A DNA stretch of 39,171 nucleotides from UBA7887 sp964408735 (GCA_964408735.1 CAYPAX010000034.1:1-39171); one strand, 5' to 3'. Positions 26,931 through 34,941 are shown, counted from the first letter of the stretch. Program-made: numbers and translations. The notes: generated from the letters alone by a model not told the origin.

Positions 26931-28787
26931 CTACCAGGGACGCTCCACGTCGGGGTCGCGCAGGCGGGCGTCCTGCCATTCCTGGCGCTGACCTTCGGCC
27001 TCGCGGGTCTTGCTTTGGACCAGCTCGATGAGATCCTCGGCTTCCTCCCGGGTCATGGTGAAGCGGGCGCCACCGCCGGCGCTGCCGCCGGAGTTGTTGT
27101 CCTCGTTGGGCAGGCCCTGCGGTGCCGCATCGCTCGCCTCGCCGGCACTGTTCTCAGCCGACTGATCGGTCACCGGCTGGGCGCCAGGGCCCGGCTGGTT
27201 GCCGGAGGCGCCTGTCGCATCGCCCGGCTTTCCCGAGGCCTGGGGCGATTCCTCGGCTTGCGGCGGGCCGCTCTGGCCACGCTCCTCCGACAGTTCGTCG
27301 AGCAAGCGATAGGCAAGCTCGAGATTATACATGGCATCGCCCAACTCGGGCCGCAGCGACAGCGCCGCGCGATACGCTTCGATAGCATGCTCGATGAAGC
27401 CCACGGCATCCTCGACCGAGGCCTCGCGCACATTCAGTGCCTGCACGTAGCGGGCATTGCCGAGATTGTAATAGGCCAGCGCCGCGAGCCTGGTGTCATC
27501 GGTATTGAAGGCGTCCGAGAGCGCCGCCTCCGCCGCTTTCGGATCCCCCGCCTGGAGGCGCGCGACGCCGATATTGAAGGCCACCAACGGCTCGCCGGGA
27601 AGCTTGGCCTGAGCCGCGGCATAGCGCGCCGCCGCCTCCTCGTAGCGTTGCTGCGCATAGAGGGCGTTGCCTTGCGCCACGGCGTCATAGGGTGAGTCGG
27701 AATCGGCAAAACCGGTGAGCCCGAACAACAGCATCACCGCCGCGGCCGACGGGAGCGGACGCCGCGTGCCGGTTTGCGCCGCGGGGCGCGGCTGTTCGCC
27801 GAGCAGCATTTCGAGCGCCAGCAACAGCAGCGCTGCCAGCGCCAACCAGCGGAACAGCTCTCCGGCCCGGGTCTGGGCCAGGCCCTCCAGTTCGCGGCCG
27901 CGCTTCACGGCGATGGAGTCGCGGTAGAGCTTGTCGAGCTCTGCCGGGGCCGTACGCGCGGCAACATAGACGCCGCTGGTGATGCCGGCGATCTGGCGCA
28001 ACAGGGGCTCCTGCAGCTTGGTCACCACGGCTTCGCCGTTATGCAGCAGGGGTGCGCGCTCGCCGGTCGCGCTGATCAAAGTAATGCCGGCGCCGCTCAG
28101 CGGGTTGCCGATGCCGACGGAATGGATGGTGACGCCGAGCCGAGCCGCCTCGCGCGCTGCCGACAGCGTCGTGCCGCCATGGTCCTCGCCGTCGCTGATC
28201 AGGATCACGTCGGTATAGGGCGAGGCGCCAGGCTCGAGCTCCCGCAGCACCTTGCCGACGGCATTGCCGATCAGGCTGCCCCGGCGCGGCGCGGCGCCGC
28301 TGCGAACGGCGGCCAGGCGGTCGAGGAAGAAGCCGTAGTCAAGCGTGACCGGGCTGTGGCGGGTGGCGCGGCCGGCGAAAGTCACCAGGCCGAGACGGTG
28401 GCCGCCGGTTTCTCTGGTCGCCTCGACCATGCCGGCAATGGCCGCCTTGGCGGCTTCCAGCCTGTTCGGCTTGGCGTCTTCCGCAAGCATGCTGCGCGAG
28501 ATGTCGAGCAGGAAGATAATATCGCGGCCGCTGCGCGGCGCGTCCTCGACACTGTCGCCCCAGCGCGGTCCCATGACCGCGACGACCAACAGGGCGACCG
28601 CACCCGCCAGTGCTGCCGCCTTGAGCCAGCGGCGGCGGTCGCGGGCCACGTCTTCGGCGCTTGTCACGTCCTGCCCGAGAAATGTTGCGCGCGCCTGATG
28701 CCGGCGTCTGATGCCGTAGGCCGTCAACACCAGCACCAGCGGCACCAGTAACAGCAGAATGGCGATCCACGGGGCGTCGAACTGCAT
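26931..28787 (-). CDS. BatB/BatC-like fusion: membrane VWA domain plus TPR repeats
   Basis: The 618-residue protein begins with membrane helices (IAILLLLVPLVLVLTAYGI and LAGAVALLVVAVMG). It then has a von Willebrand A domain with a complete metal site DISRS (Asp95, Ser97, Ser99) and ISDGEDHGG, and a third helix near LFRWLALAALLLLALEMLL. TPR repeats follow (AVAQGNALYAQQRYEEAAARY, then ALAYYNLGNARYVQAL and YNLELAYRLL). The tail is a long, low-complexity Gly/Ser/Pro/Glu segment ending in acidic and basic helices. In Bacteroides and other bacteria BatB (VWA) and BatC (TPR) are separate; here they are one chain. Bat proteins usually work with a MoxR ATPase in envelope stress tolerance. AAGGGGAGAGGG precedes the ATG at 28787. 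Confidence 0.85.
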   Translation of the reverse strand: MQFDAPWIAILLLLVPLVLVLTAYGIRRRHQARATFLGQDVTSAEDVARDRRRWLKAAALAGAVALLVVAVMGPRWGDSVEDAPRSGRDIIFLLDISRSMLAEDAKPNRLEAAKAAIAGMVEATRETGGHRLGLVTFAGRATRHSPVTLDYGFFLDRLAAVRSGAAPRRGSLIGNAVGKVLRELEPGASPYTDVILISDGEDHGGTTLSAAREAARLGVTIHSVGIGNPLSGAGITLISATGERAPLLHNGEAVVTKLQEPLLRQIAGITSGVYVAARTAPAELDKLYRDSIAVKRGRELEGLAQTRAGELFRWLALAALLLLALEMLLGEQPRPAAQTGTRRPLPSAAAVMLLFGLTGFADSDSPYDAVAQGNALYAQQRYEEAAARYAAAQAKLPGEPLVAFNIGVARLQAGDPKAAEAALSDAFNTDDTRLAALAYYNLGNARYVQALNVREASVEDAVGFIEHAIEAYRAALSLRPELGDAMYNLELAYRLLDELSEERGQSGPPQAEESPQASGKPGDATGASGNQPGPGAQPVTDQSAENSAGEASDAAPQGLPNEDNNSGGSAGGGARFTMTREEAEDLIELVQSKTREAEGQRQEWQDARLRDPDVERPW

Positions 28788-28797
28788 CCCTCTCCCC

Positions 28798-29820
28798 TTA
28801 CGGCGTCGTGCGCAGGACAGTATTGCCGAGCGTCGCCTCAAGCAACAGCAGCAGCAAGGCAAGGCCCAAAAAGGCGGGGAAGATCTGCACCGAGCGCTGG
28901 TACTGCTCGACCACCATGGTCGATGTCTCGAGCTGATCGATCTCGCTATAGATGTCGGCCAACGCCATGCCGTCGGTGGCGCGGAAGAATCGACCGCCGG
29001 TGGTATCGGCGATCTCCTTGAGCAGGGTCTGGTCCAGCAGACCCGGCGTGGCCATTGTCCGCGTGCCCGAACCCACAGCGACCGCGGTCGTCCGCACGGC
29101 GTCACGCCCGCCCGCGCCGATGGTATGCACCGTGATATCGAAGGTCTTGGCCACCCAGGCCGCGTCCATGGGATGCACCGAGCCGGCATTGTTGTTGCCG
29201 TCGGTCAGCACCACCATCACCTTGCTCTCGGCCTCGGCGTCGCGCAGCAAGTCCGTCGCCATGACCATAGCATCGCCGATGGCGGTGCCGTCTTCCTGCG
29301 GCACGACGATGATCTCGACCTCACCGAGGGTGTCGAGAAAGGCGTCATGGTCGAGGGTCAGCGGGCTCACCGTATCGGCATAGCGGGCGAAGGTGACGAG
29401 GCCCAGCGCATCGCCCTCGCGGCCTTCGCTGTCCGGCCCGCGCCCGCCGACGAAGTCGCGCAAGGTAGCCTTGACCACATCGAGGCGGGTCGACCGCTCG
29501 GCCGTGATCTGCAGATCCTCGGCAAGCATGCTGCTCGACGTGTCGACCACCACGACGATGGCGACGCCTTCCTGGTAGGCGCGCGACAGTTCGAGGCCCC
29601 AGCGCGGATCGGCCACGGCAAAGACGGCCAGCACCAGGGCGGCGCCCCGGGCCCACGGCATGGCTGAGGCAAGGCGCATGCGCATGCTTCTCGGCATATC
29701 CGCAAGCGGGCCGGTCATCGGATAGCCGATCGCGCCAAGGCGTCGCTGGCCGCGTTTGAGCAGCAGCAACAGCGGCACTGCCAGCAGCAGGATCAAAGCC
29801 ATGGGGTCATCGAAAGTCAT
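28798..29820 (-). CDS. BatA-like membrane-anchored VWA protein
   Basis: The 340-residue protein has helices near both ends (LILLLAVPLLLLL and ALVLAVFAVADP at the start, FLGLALLLLLLEATLG at the end) around a VWA domain. The metal-ion site is complete: DTSSS (Asp93, Ser95, Ser97) and the later LTDGNNNAGSVHP, plus the TAIGDA loop. Metal-dependent binding of a partner protein is expected on the periplasmic face. The start at 29820 overlaps the stop of the upstream gene (ATGA) and its stop is ten bases before the fusion gene, so all three genes form one operon. The partner ATPase usually found beside such genes is not in this window. Confidence 0.88.
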   Translation of the reverse strand: MTFDDPMALILLLAVPLLLLLKRGQRRLGAIGYPMTGPLADMPRSMRMRLASAMPWARGAALVLAVFAVADPRWGLELSRAYQEGVAIVVVVDTSSSMLAEDLQITAERSTRLDVVKATLRDFVGGRGPDSEGREGDALGLVTFARYADTVSPLTLDHDAFLDTLGEVEIIVVPQEDGTAIGDAMVMATDLLRDAEAESKVMVVLTDGNNNAGSVHPMDAAWVAKTFDITVHTIGAGGRDAVRTTAVAVGSGTRTMATPGLLDQTLLKEIADTTGGRFFRATDGMALADIYSEIDQLETSTMVVEQYQRSVQIFPAFLGLALLLLLLEATLGNTVLRTTP

Positions 29821-30815
29821 GCTTTTGCCGCCGTTTCCTCGACAAAGGCCACGGCGGCGTGCAGGCGCGCGCGCATATCGGTTTCCGCCGGGCGGCTGCG
29901 GCCGAACTTGACGCGATCGCATTGGCCGAGCGCCGGGCCGAGACCGTCGCTGGGCGGCGTTTCGGCGGCACCCAGGATCTCTTCCGTCGTCCGCTTTGCC
30001 GCGGGCAGGCCGAAGCGCCCATTCAGATAGGTGCGCAGGATTGCCGAAAGCCGGGCATGGAACTCGTTCACCTGCGCGGCATCGAGACCTGCCAGGCGCT
30101 CGAGCGCGGCCAGCGCCAGGTCATGCGCATGGCGCCGCACCAGCCGGCGCCGTGTCTCGGCGCGCTTGCGGCGCAGCAGCAGGGCGAGCGCCAGCGCCGC
30201 GACCGCCACGGCACCGAGAATGCCGAGCATCTGGCCGAGCGGCGGCAGCGTGGACGGCGCCAGCAGTTCGAGCGGTGGCGCCACGCCTTTGGGCCGGGTC
30301 GGCACGGCATCATCGGGTAGCACCGAGGTCACGCTTAGGGTCAGCGGGCGCGTGCGCAACCGCCGCATGTCGCTGCCCCCGTCCATCAATTCGCCGCCGC
30401 AACGGTCCATGCGCACGCAGGCGAAATGGTTGACCGTGTTCTCGTCCTCGACCAGCACCGGCAGCGACGGCAGCCGCTGTTCGCCGGCGGCGACAGCGCG
30501 CAGCATGTAGTGGCGCTCCCAGCGCTGGCGCCCGTCACCGGCCCAGAAGGGACCCTCGTCGCGCTCGCTGAGCACGCGAAACGGACCCATCGTGCCGTCG
30601 CCGCTGGGCAGGGCGATAGCCAGGCCGACCAGCGTCTCGACGGCGATAGAGACCTGCACCGGATCGACGATCGCGGTTACCGAACGGTCGGCGGTGACGC
30701 TGATATGGGCGCTGCGGAAACTGGATTCGAGCACCTGCGGCGTCAGCTCCACCGCCATCGCCGGCGGCAACAGCGCAGCGACGAGGCCGGCGGCGTATGC
30801 AGCGGTGCGGAACAT
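29817..30815 (-). CDS. BatD-like exported membrane protein, first gene of the VWA operon
   Basis: The 332-residue protein has a signal peptide (MFRTAAYAAGLVAALLPPAMA) and a beta-rich periplasmic part of about 170 residues. One hydrophobic helix follows (MLGILGAVAVAALALALLL), with a cytoplasmic tail containing a helical bundle with EFHARLSAILRTYLNGRFGLPAAKRTTEEIL. This tail motif is typical of the DUF4381/BatD-like proteins that precede VWA genes. It probably contacts the VWA partners across the membrane. The first ribosome site is weak (AAGAG). The overlap with the next gene supports coupling. The exact Pfam family is uncertain, but position and topology support the assignment. Confidence 0.7.
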   Translation of the reverse strand: MFRTAAYAAGLVAALLPPAMAVELTPQVLESSFRSAHISVTADRSVTAIVDPVQVSIAVETLVGLAIALPSGDGTMGPFRVLSERDEGPFWAGDGRQRWERHYMLRAVAAGEQRLPSLPVLVEDENTVNHFACVRMDRCGGELMDGGSDMRRLRTRPLTLSVTSVLPDDAVPTRPKGVAPPLELLAPSTLPPLGQMLGILGAVAVAALALALLLRRKRAETRRRLVRRHAHDLALAALERLAGLDAAQVNEFHARLSAILRTYLNGRFGLPAAKRTTEEILGAAETPPSDGLGPALGQCDRVKFGRSRPAETDMRARLHAAVAFVEETAAKA

Positions 30816-30820
30816 GACTC

Positions 30821-31681
30821 TTAGGCGATCAGGTTGCGGACGGCAGAAAACAAGGCACTCTGCGGATCGCCGTAGCCATCGAGCACGGAGAAGTGATTTT
30901 CGCCCTCTATGGGCAGGTAGTCTGCCTCGTGCCCGGCGGCGGTCCAGGCGGCGTGAAAGTCACGGCTCTGGCGCACGAAATCGCCGGTCTCCGCCGCCCC
31001 CACAGCCACCGTCAGCGGCGGCGCACTGGCGGGAATGTGGTCGATGGGGCTGAGCTGGGCGATATCGTGGGCGCCGAGCTGCACCGCCGTCTGTACGAAG
31101 GTGTAGAGCACGGGGCGCAGGTCGAAGACGCCGCTGATGGCGCAGGCGCCCTTGATGAGATCCGCCGGCAGGCCGTAGTCGCCGGCCCAATCCGTCTCCA
31201 GCATCATTCCGGTCAGGTGGCCGCCGGCGCTGTGGCCGGAAATCGTGATGCGCTCCGGGTCGCCGCCGTAATCGGCAATATTGTTGGCGATCCAGGCCAG
31301 TGCGGCGCGGCTCTGGCGCACGATCTCGGCGACCGAGACCTTGGGGCAGAGGGCATAGTTGCTGACCACGACGCAAGCCCCTGCCGCCACCAGCTCAGGC
31401 GCTACGAAGCTGAACTCCTGTGCCGTGAAGCGGCGCCAATAGCCGCCGTGAATGAAGAGGTGGACCGGTGCCTTGCCGCCTTCAACCTTGGCGGGGAAGA
31501 TGTCGAGATACTCCTCGACAGTCGGCCCGAAGGCCACGCCGAGGACCGAATCCAGCCTGTCGCGCGCCTTGGCGCTGTCGCTCGACCAGCGCTCGATGAT
31601 CTCGCCTGCCTCGGGCACGGCGACGGTCAGATTGTAGTGAGCGTCGAGCTCGTCAAGGGTCTCGTAATCGCGATAGAGCAT
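30821..31681 (-). CDS. Alpha/beta hydrolase, kynurenine formamidase (arylformamidase)-like
   Basis: The 286-residue protein has the HGGYW oxyanion motif characteristic of arylformamidases and related esterases. The nucleophile is in GHSAGG, and the catalytic His is near the C-terminus in GENHFSVLDG. The N-terminus (LYRDYETLDELDAHYNLTVAVP) matches the family's lead-in. Family members hydrolyse N-formylkynurenine in tryptophan breakdown, but many bacterial members act on other esters or carbamates. No kynurenine pathway gene lies nearby, so the substrate stays open. The start at 31681 has GGAGG about ten bases upstream. The gene ends six bases before the BatD-like start on the same strand, so it may lead that operon. 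Confidence 0.8.
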   Translation of the reverse strand: MLYRDYETLDELDAHYNLTVAVPEAGEIIERWSSDSAKARDRLDSVLGVAFGPTVEEYLDIFPAKVEGGKAPVHLFIHGGYWRRFTAQEFSFVAPELVAAGACVVVSNYALCPKVSVAEIVRQSRAALAWIANNIADYGGDPERITISGHSAGGHLTGMMLETDWAGDYGLPADLIKGACAISGVFDLRPVLYTFVQTAVQLGAHDIAQLSPIDHIPASAPPLTVAVGAAETGDFVRQSRDFHAAWTAAGHEADYLPIEGENHFSVLDGYGDPQSALFSAVRNLIA

Positions 31682-31765
31682 GGTCGGTGGTCCTCCTCGG
31701 CCCCTCTCATACCTGAGCCGGGCTGCCGGATCGACCCTTTCGAGCCCGCGTGGTAGAGGGAAGGC

Positions 31766-32299
31766 ATGAAGACTCGAGACAAAATTGGCGAAGCGGTGAT
31801 GGTCACGCACGACGATGCCTTGCCGCCGGCGCTCGCCGATGCGGCCGGCTCGTCGCTTACGCTGCGTATCGCGCGAGCGGGTGGCCGGGCCTGGCGGCGT
31901 GACGACGGCCGTCTTTCCGTGGCCTTCGCCTCGCCCTTGGCGGCGGTGCGATGCGCGCTCAGGGTACGCTGGGACATGACGGCGATGTTCGGCGACGAAC
32001 ATGCCTTCGCCATGGGTGTCGCCTTGGCTGAGAGCGAGGCCGCGGACCTCGCGGCGCTCTCAGAGAGCGGGCTCATTGTGTCGACAGACGTTCGCGACAC
32101 TGTCGAGGGCGAAGTCGATGTCAACTACGAGCCGCTCGGCGACAGCGCATGGCACGCGCTGCCGCGCCATAGCGGCCGCGGTGTCTTCCGCTTCAAGCCT
32201 TGGACCAGCCCGCGACGGCGGCGCGCCGGCCTCATCGCCGCCGTCATCATGATCGCCGTGACGGTCGCGGGATTGCTGCTCAGCGAGCCTAAAGCCTGA
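31766..32299 (+). CDS. Tail-anchored degenerate class III adenylate cyclase-like protein
   Basis: The 177-residue protein reads like the second half of a class III nucleotide cyclase domain. DDGRLSVAFASPLAAVRCALRVRWDM corresponds to the family's GDGxLAxFxSxxxAVxCAxxxQ helix. FAMGVALAES corresponds to the RIGI strand, and GLIVSTDVRDTVEGEVDVNYEPLG to the GGICVSxxVxDxVxxxxDxxFExLG strands. Two key parts are missing. The strand with the first metal-binding Asp (FxDIxGFT) is absent, and so is the region holding the transition-state Asn and Arg. It therefore should not make cAMP. A single C-terminal helix (AGLIAAVIMIAVTVAGLLL, residues 154-172) makes it tail-anchored with the domain in the cytoplasm. 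It overlaps acuI tail-to-tail by 11 bases. The role may be regulatory; homology is recognised by eye. Confidence 0.65.
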   Translation: MKTRDKIGEAVMVTHDDALPPALADAAGSSLTLRIARAGGRAWRRDDGRLSVAFASPLAAVRCALRVRWDMTAMFGDEHAFAMGVALAESEAADLAALSESGLIVSTDVRDTVEGEVDVNYEPLGDSAWHALPRHSGRGVFRFKPWTSPRRRRAGLIAAVIMIAVTVAGLLLSEPKA

Positions 32300-33278
32300 C
32301 CACGGTGCGCCCACGCACCTCGGCTTTCAATATGCGCCCCAGCACATCGGGCAGGCCGTCGAGATCGGTCTCGACGGCGATGGTGTCGGCGAGGCCTGCG
32401 GGCTTGAGCTCGCCGGCCATGCGCTGCCAGAGGGCGGGCCGCTCGGACATCGGGCACATCACCGAGTCGATGCCGAGGATGGAGACGCCACGCAGCAACA
32501 GGGGCAGCACCGTCGAGGAATAGGCGAAGCCACCGGTCAGGCCCGTGCAGGCCACGGCACCGCGATATTTGAGACGGGCGAGCAGCCAGGGCAGGGTCGT
32601 GCCGCCGACCTGGTCGATGGCGGCAGCATAGGTCTCTTTGTCGAGCGGCCTGCCCTCCGCCGAGACCTCGTCGCGGCTGAGGATAGTCTTGGCGCCGAGG
32701 CCGCGCAGATAGTCGTGCTCGTCGCTCTTGCCGGTCGATGCGGCAATGTCGTAGCCGAGCCGTGCCAGCATGGAGACGGCAATCGAGCCGACGCCGCCGG
32801 TGGCGCCGGTCACCAGCACCGGACCCTTGTCGGGAGAGAGGCCGCGCGCCTCCAATTCGCGAATCGCCAGGGCCGCGGTGAAGCCCGCGGTGCCGAGCAC
32901 CATGCATTCGCGCAAGGAGAGGCCGTGCGGCTTGGCCACGATCCAGTCGCCCGGCACCCGGGCAAGCTCTGCGAAGCCGCCGTCATGGGCGACGCCGAGG
33001 TCGAAGCCGGTGATCAAGACCTCGTCGCCTTCGGCAAAGCGCGAATCGCGAGACGCCATCACCGTGCCCGCGAGATCGATTCCCGGCACCAGCGGGTGCT
33101 TGCGCGCCACGCCCCCCTTGGCCAGGGTTGCCAGGCCGTCCTTGTAGTTGACGCTGGAATAGGCGACGCGGATGGTCACTTCGCCCTCGGGCAGGTCCGC
33201 CGCCTGGCACTCCTGGATGCCCAGCGACACGCCGTCGTCGGCCTTGTCGACGACCAGCGCCCTGTATGTCTCGGCCAT
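32289..33278 (-). CDS. acuI: Acryloyl-CoA reductase (NADPH), YhdH/AcuI-type MDR enzyme
   Basis: The 329-residue zinc-free medium-chain dehydrogenase/reductase aligns with AcuI/YhdH over its whole length. SSVNYKDGLA, the PGIDLAGTV strand, the cofactor-binding GATGGVGSIAVSMLARLGY, STGKSDEHDYLRGLGAKTILSRDE, and the C-terminal GIDSVMCPMSERPALWQRM are typical. AcuI reduces acryloyl-CoA to propionyl-CoA, which detoxifies acrylate formed in 3-hydroxypropionate or DMSP metabolism. AAGGAG lies six bases before the ATG. The gene stands alone on the minus strand, divergent from the NIPSNAP/halohydrin dehalogenase genes. A link to C3 halocarbon breakdown products is possible but speculative. Assignment to the subfamily is strong; activity is inferred. 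Confidence 0.88.
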   Translation of the reverse strand: MAETYRALVVDKADDGVSLGIQECQAADLPEGEVTIRVAYSSVNYKDGLATLAKGGVARKHPLVPGIDLAGTVMASRDSRFAEGDEVLITGFDLGVAHDGGFAELARVPGDWIVAKPHGLSLRECMVLGTAGFTAALAIRELEARGLSPDKGPVLVTGATGGVGSIAVSMLARLGYDIAASTGKSDEHDYLRGLGAKTILSRDEVSAEGRPLDKETYAAAIDQVGGTTLPWLLARLKYRGAVACTGLTGGFAYSSTVLPLLLRGVSILGIDSVMCPMSERPALWQRMAGELKPAGLADTIAVETDLDGLPDVLGRILKAEVRGRTVVRL

Positions 33279-33327
33279 GGAATTCTCCTTCGCTCCGGGA
33301 ACTGGCTCATATCTGTCGCAGGTCGCG

Positions 33328-33356
33328 TTGACAAGGCTTCATACGGCTGTTTTCGT
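33328..33356 (+). promoter_or_regulatory. Candidate promoter for the NIPSNAP/halohydrin dehalogenase genes
   Basis: A perfect TTGACA (33328-33333) is followed after 17 bases by a poor -10 (TTTCGT, 33351-33356) in the 113-base divergent gap between acuI and the NIPSNAP gene. The weak -10 would fit an activator-dependent promoter; not tested. Confidence 0.33.
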
Positions 33357-33391
33357 GATCGGCGAAACTCAATCCAGGGAGGACCTACGAA

Positions 33392-33712
33392 ATGTCGAAG
33401 ATCGTCGAATTGCGCACCTATGACCTGCAGCCCGGCAGCCACCCCGAATGGCTGAAGATCTACCAGGACTCGGTGGTGGACCTGCAACAGGAGATTCTCG
33501 GCCACCGCTTCGGCTATTTCCATACCGAGCTCGGCCCACTCAATCAGATCGTCCACATGTGGGCCTATGACAGCCTCGACGATCGCGCCCGGCGTCGCGC
33601 TGAGCTGACCTCGCGGCCGGAGTGGGCCGAGTTCACACCAAAGGTCCGCCCGCTGCTGCAGAAAATGGAGTCGAAGATCCTGATTCCGGCACCTTTCCAT
33701 CCCGTCGAATAG
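33392..33712 (+). CDS. NIPSNAP family protein
   Basis: The 106-residue protein shows the dimeric alpha/beta-barrel NIPSNAP pattern: IVELRTYDLQPGSHPEWLKIYQ, LGHRFGYFHTELGPLNQIVHMWAYDSLDDRARRRAEL, then PEWAEFTPKVRPLLQKMESKILIPAPF. Bacterial NIPSNAP proteins are small, cytosolic and of unknown biochemical role. They often sit beside catabolic genes, where they may bind a hydrophobic metabolite. GGGAGGA lies eight bases before the start. The gene is 33 bases upstream of the halohydrin dehalogenase-like gene on the same strand, which suggests a joint function in that pathway. Confidence 0.88.
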   Translation: MSKIVELRTYDLQPGSHPEWLKIYQDSVVDLQQEILGHRFGYFHTELGPLNQIVHMWAYDSLDDRARRRAELTSRPEWAEFTPKVRPLLQKMESKILIPAPFHPVE

Positions 33713-33745
33713 CAACCACGCAGCCGCTTCCGAAGGAGCCGATCC

Positions 33746-34462
33746 ATGCCTGACAAACGAATCGTTTTGCTCAGCAATCCGGGCCGCTTCGCCGGGCCGG
33801 CTGCGGTGCGGGCGTTGACCGAGGACGGGGCTACCGTTCTCGGCTGCGCGCCGCTCGGGCCCGAAGCGGCGGGCGAGCCGCCGGCCGGCCTAGCCATGGT
33901 TGCCGCGCGCGAGCCGGCCGTGATTGTCGAAGAGATCACGCGTGACTATGGTGGCATCGACGTGTTGATCAACAACGATGCCTTCGAGGCCATCCGCGCC
34001 AAGGTCGAGGATGCGGACCCGGCCGACCTTCGTTCCGGACTCAATGCGATGGTCGAAGCGCCCTATGCCCTTGCCGCTGCCGTCACGCCCGGCATGAAAG
34101 CGCGGCGGGCAGGCAAGCTCGTTTTCATCACCTCGGCGACCCCTTTCCACGGTCTGCCCAACTATTCGATGTATGTGACCGCGCGCGGTGCTGCCAACGC
34201 GCTCGCGCTCAGCCTTGCCAAAGAGCTTGGGCCCTTCAACATCCAGGTCAACGCGGTGGCGCCCAACTATGTCGAGAACCCGGACTATTTCCCGCCCGAT
34301 GTGATCGGCGACCCTGAGACGCTGAAGAAGATCGTTCGCCCCATTCCGCTCGGCCGCCTCGGCAAGCCCGACGAGCTTGGCGCGCTGGTCGCCTTCCTCG
34401 CTTCCGACCGTGCCGACTGGATCACCGCCCAAGTCATGCCCTTCTCGGGCGGCTGGGCCTAG
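33746..34462 (+). CDS. Halohydrin dehalogenase (haloalcohol dehalogenase), HheD-like
   Basis: The 238-residue SDR-fold protein departs from true dehydrogenases in the way halohydrin dehalogenases do. The N-terminal Gly-rich cofactor loop is replaced by SNPGRFAG, matching the TNxxxFxG anion-pocket loop of HheC. The catalytic set is Ser130 (FITSATPF), Tyr143 and Arg147 (YVTAR). This is the S-x12-Y-x3-R spacing of the family, with Arg where SDRs have Lys. NNDAF, KELGPFNIQVNAVAPNYVENPDYFPP and the final FSGGWA also match, the latter two looking like the HheD branch. These enzymes turn vicinal haloalcohols into epoxides with release of halide, and run in reverse with nucleophiles such as azide or cyanide. 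AAGGAG precedes the ATG. Subtype is from memory of motifs. Confidence 0.88.
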   Translation: MPDKRIVLLSNPGRFAGPAAVRALTEDGATVLGCAPLGPEAAGEPPAGLAMVAAREPAVIVEEITRDYGGIDVLINNDAFEAIRAKVEDADPADLRSGLNAMVEAPYALAAAVTPGMKARRAGKLVFITSATPFHGLPNYSMYVTARGAANALALSLAKELGPFNIQVNAVAPNYVENPDYFPPDVIGDPETLKKIVRPIPLGRLGKPDELGALVAFLASDRADWITAQVMPFSGGWA

Positions 34463-34520
34463 AGCCGCAACCTTACAGGCCCCCGGAGGATCTTGGGTAT
34501 TACGGATAGGGAGACAGTCC

Positions 34521-34937
34521 ATGCGACGATTCGCACTGATGACCATGATGCTGCTCTGTCTGGCGTTGAATAGCCCGGCCAAAAGCGCCGATGCACCAAA
34601 GTCTGGGACGATCGAGGATCTTGTCTGGTCGGACGCCCGGGTGGCCGTGGCCTTGCTCTGGGGCGACGATGCCGCCGGCCCCTACGGCAAGCTGGTCAAG
34701 TTTCCTCCCGGTCTGGTCTCGCCGCCGCATTTTCATTCCGAGGACTATACCGCGGTGGTGATCTCCGGCATCCTGCTCGACCCCACCGACCCCACAGACG
34801 CCGCCAGGCCTCTCGCTGCCGGTGGCTTCTATCTCCTGCCCGGCGGCACCGTCTACACGGTGCGCTGCGTCTCCGAGGTGCCTTGCCTGGTCTATGCCCA
34901 TCAGGCTGGCGGTTTCGATTTCAACCGCACGGATTGA
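34521..34937 (+). CDS. Exported cupin-domain protein
   Basis: The 138-residue protein has a signal peptide (MRRFALMTMMLLCLALNSPAKSA) and a small cupin barrel. The first metal motif is present (PPHFHSEDYTAVVISG), while the second (LLPGGTVYTVRC) seems to carry Tyr where the last metal His is usual. It may bind metal with fewer ligands or bind a ligand non-catalytically. Two Cys near the end could form a disulfide in the periplasm. AGGGAG lies about nine bases before the ATG at 34521. It follows the dehalogenase gene by 58 bases on the same strand and is convergent with the flavin reductase gene. Function is unknown. Confidence 0.75.
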   Translation: MRRFALMTMMLLCLALNSPAKSADAPKSGTIEDLVWSDARVAVALLWGDDAAGPYGKLVKFPPGLVSPPHFHSEDYTAVVISGILLDPTDPTDAARPLAAGGFYLLPGGTVYTVRCVSEVPCLVYAHQAGGFDFNRTD

Positions 34938-34941
34938 GGCG

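Noticed and set aside
31766..32299. Active adenylate cyclase
   Set aside because: Key metal-binding and transition-state segments are missing from the domain.
33746..34462. Ordinary 3-oxoacyl-ACP reductase-type SDR
   Set aside because: The Gly-rich NAD(P) loop is missing and Lys of YxxxK is Arg; both point to halohydrin dehalogenase.
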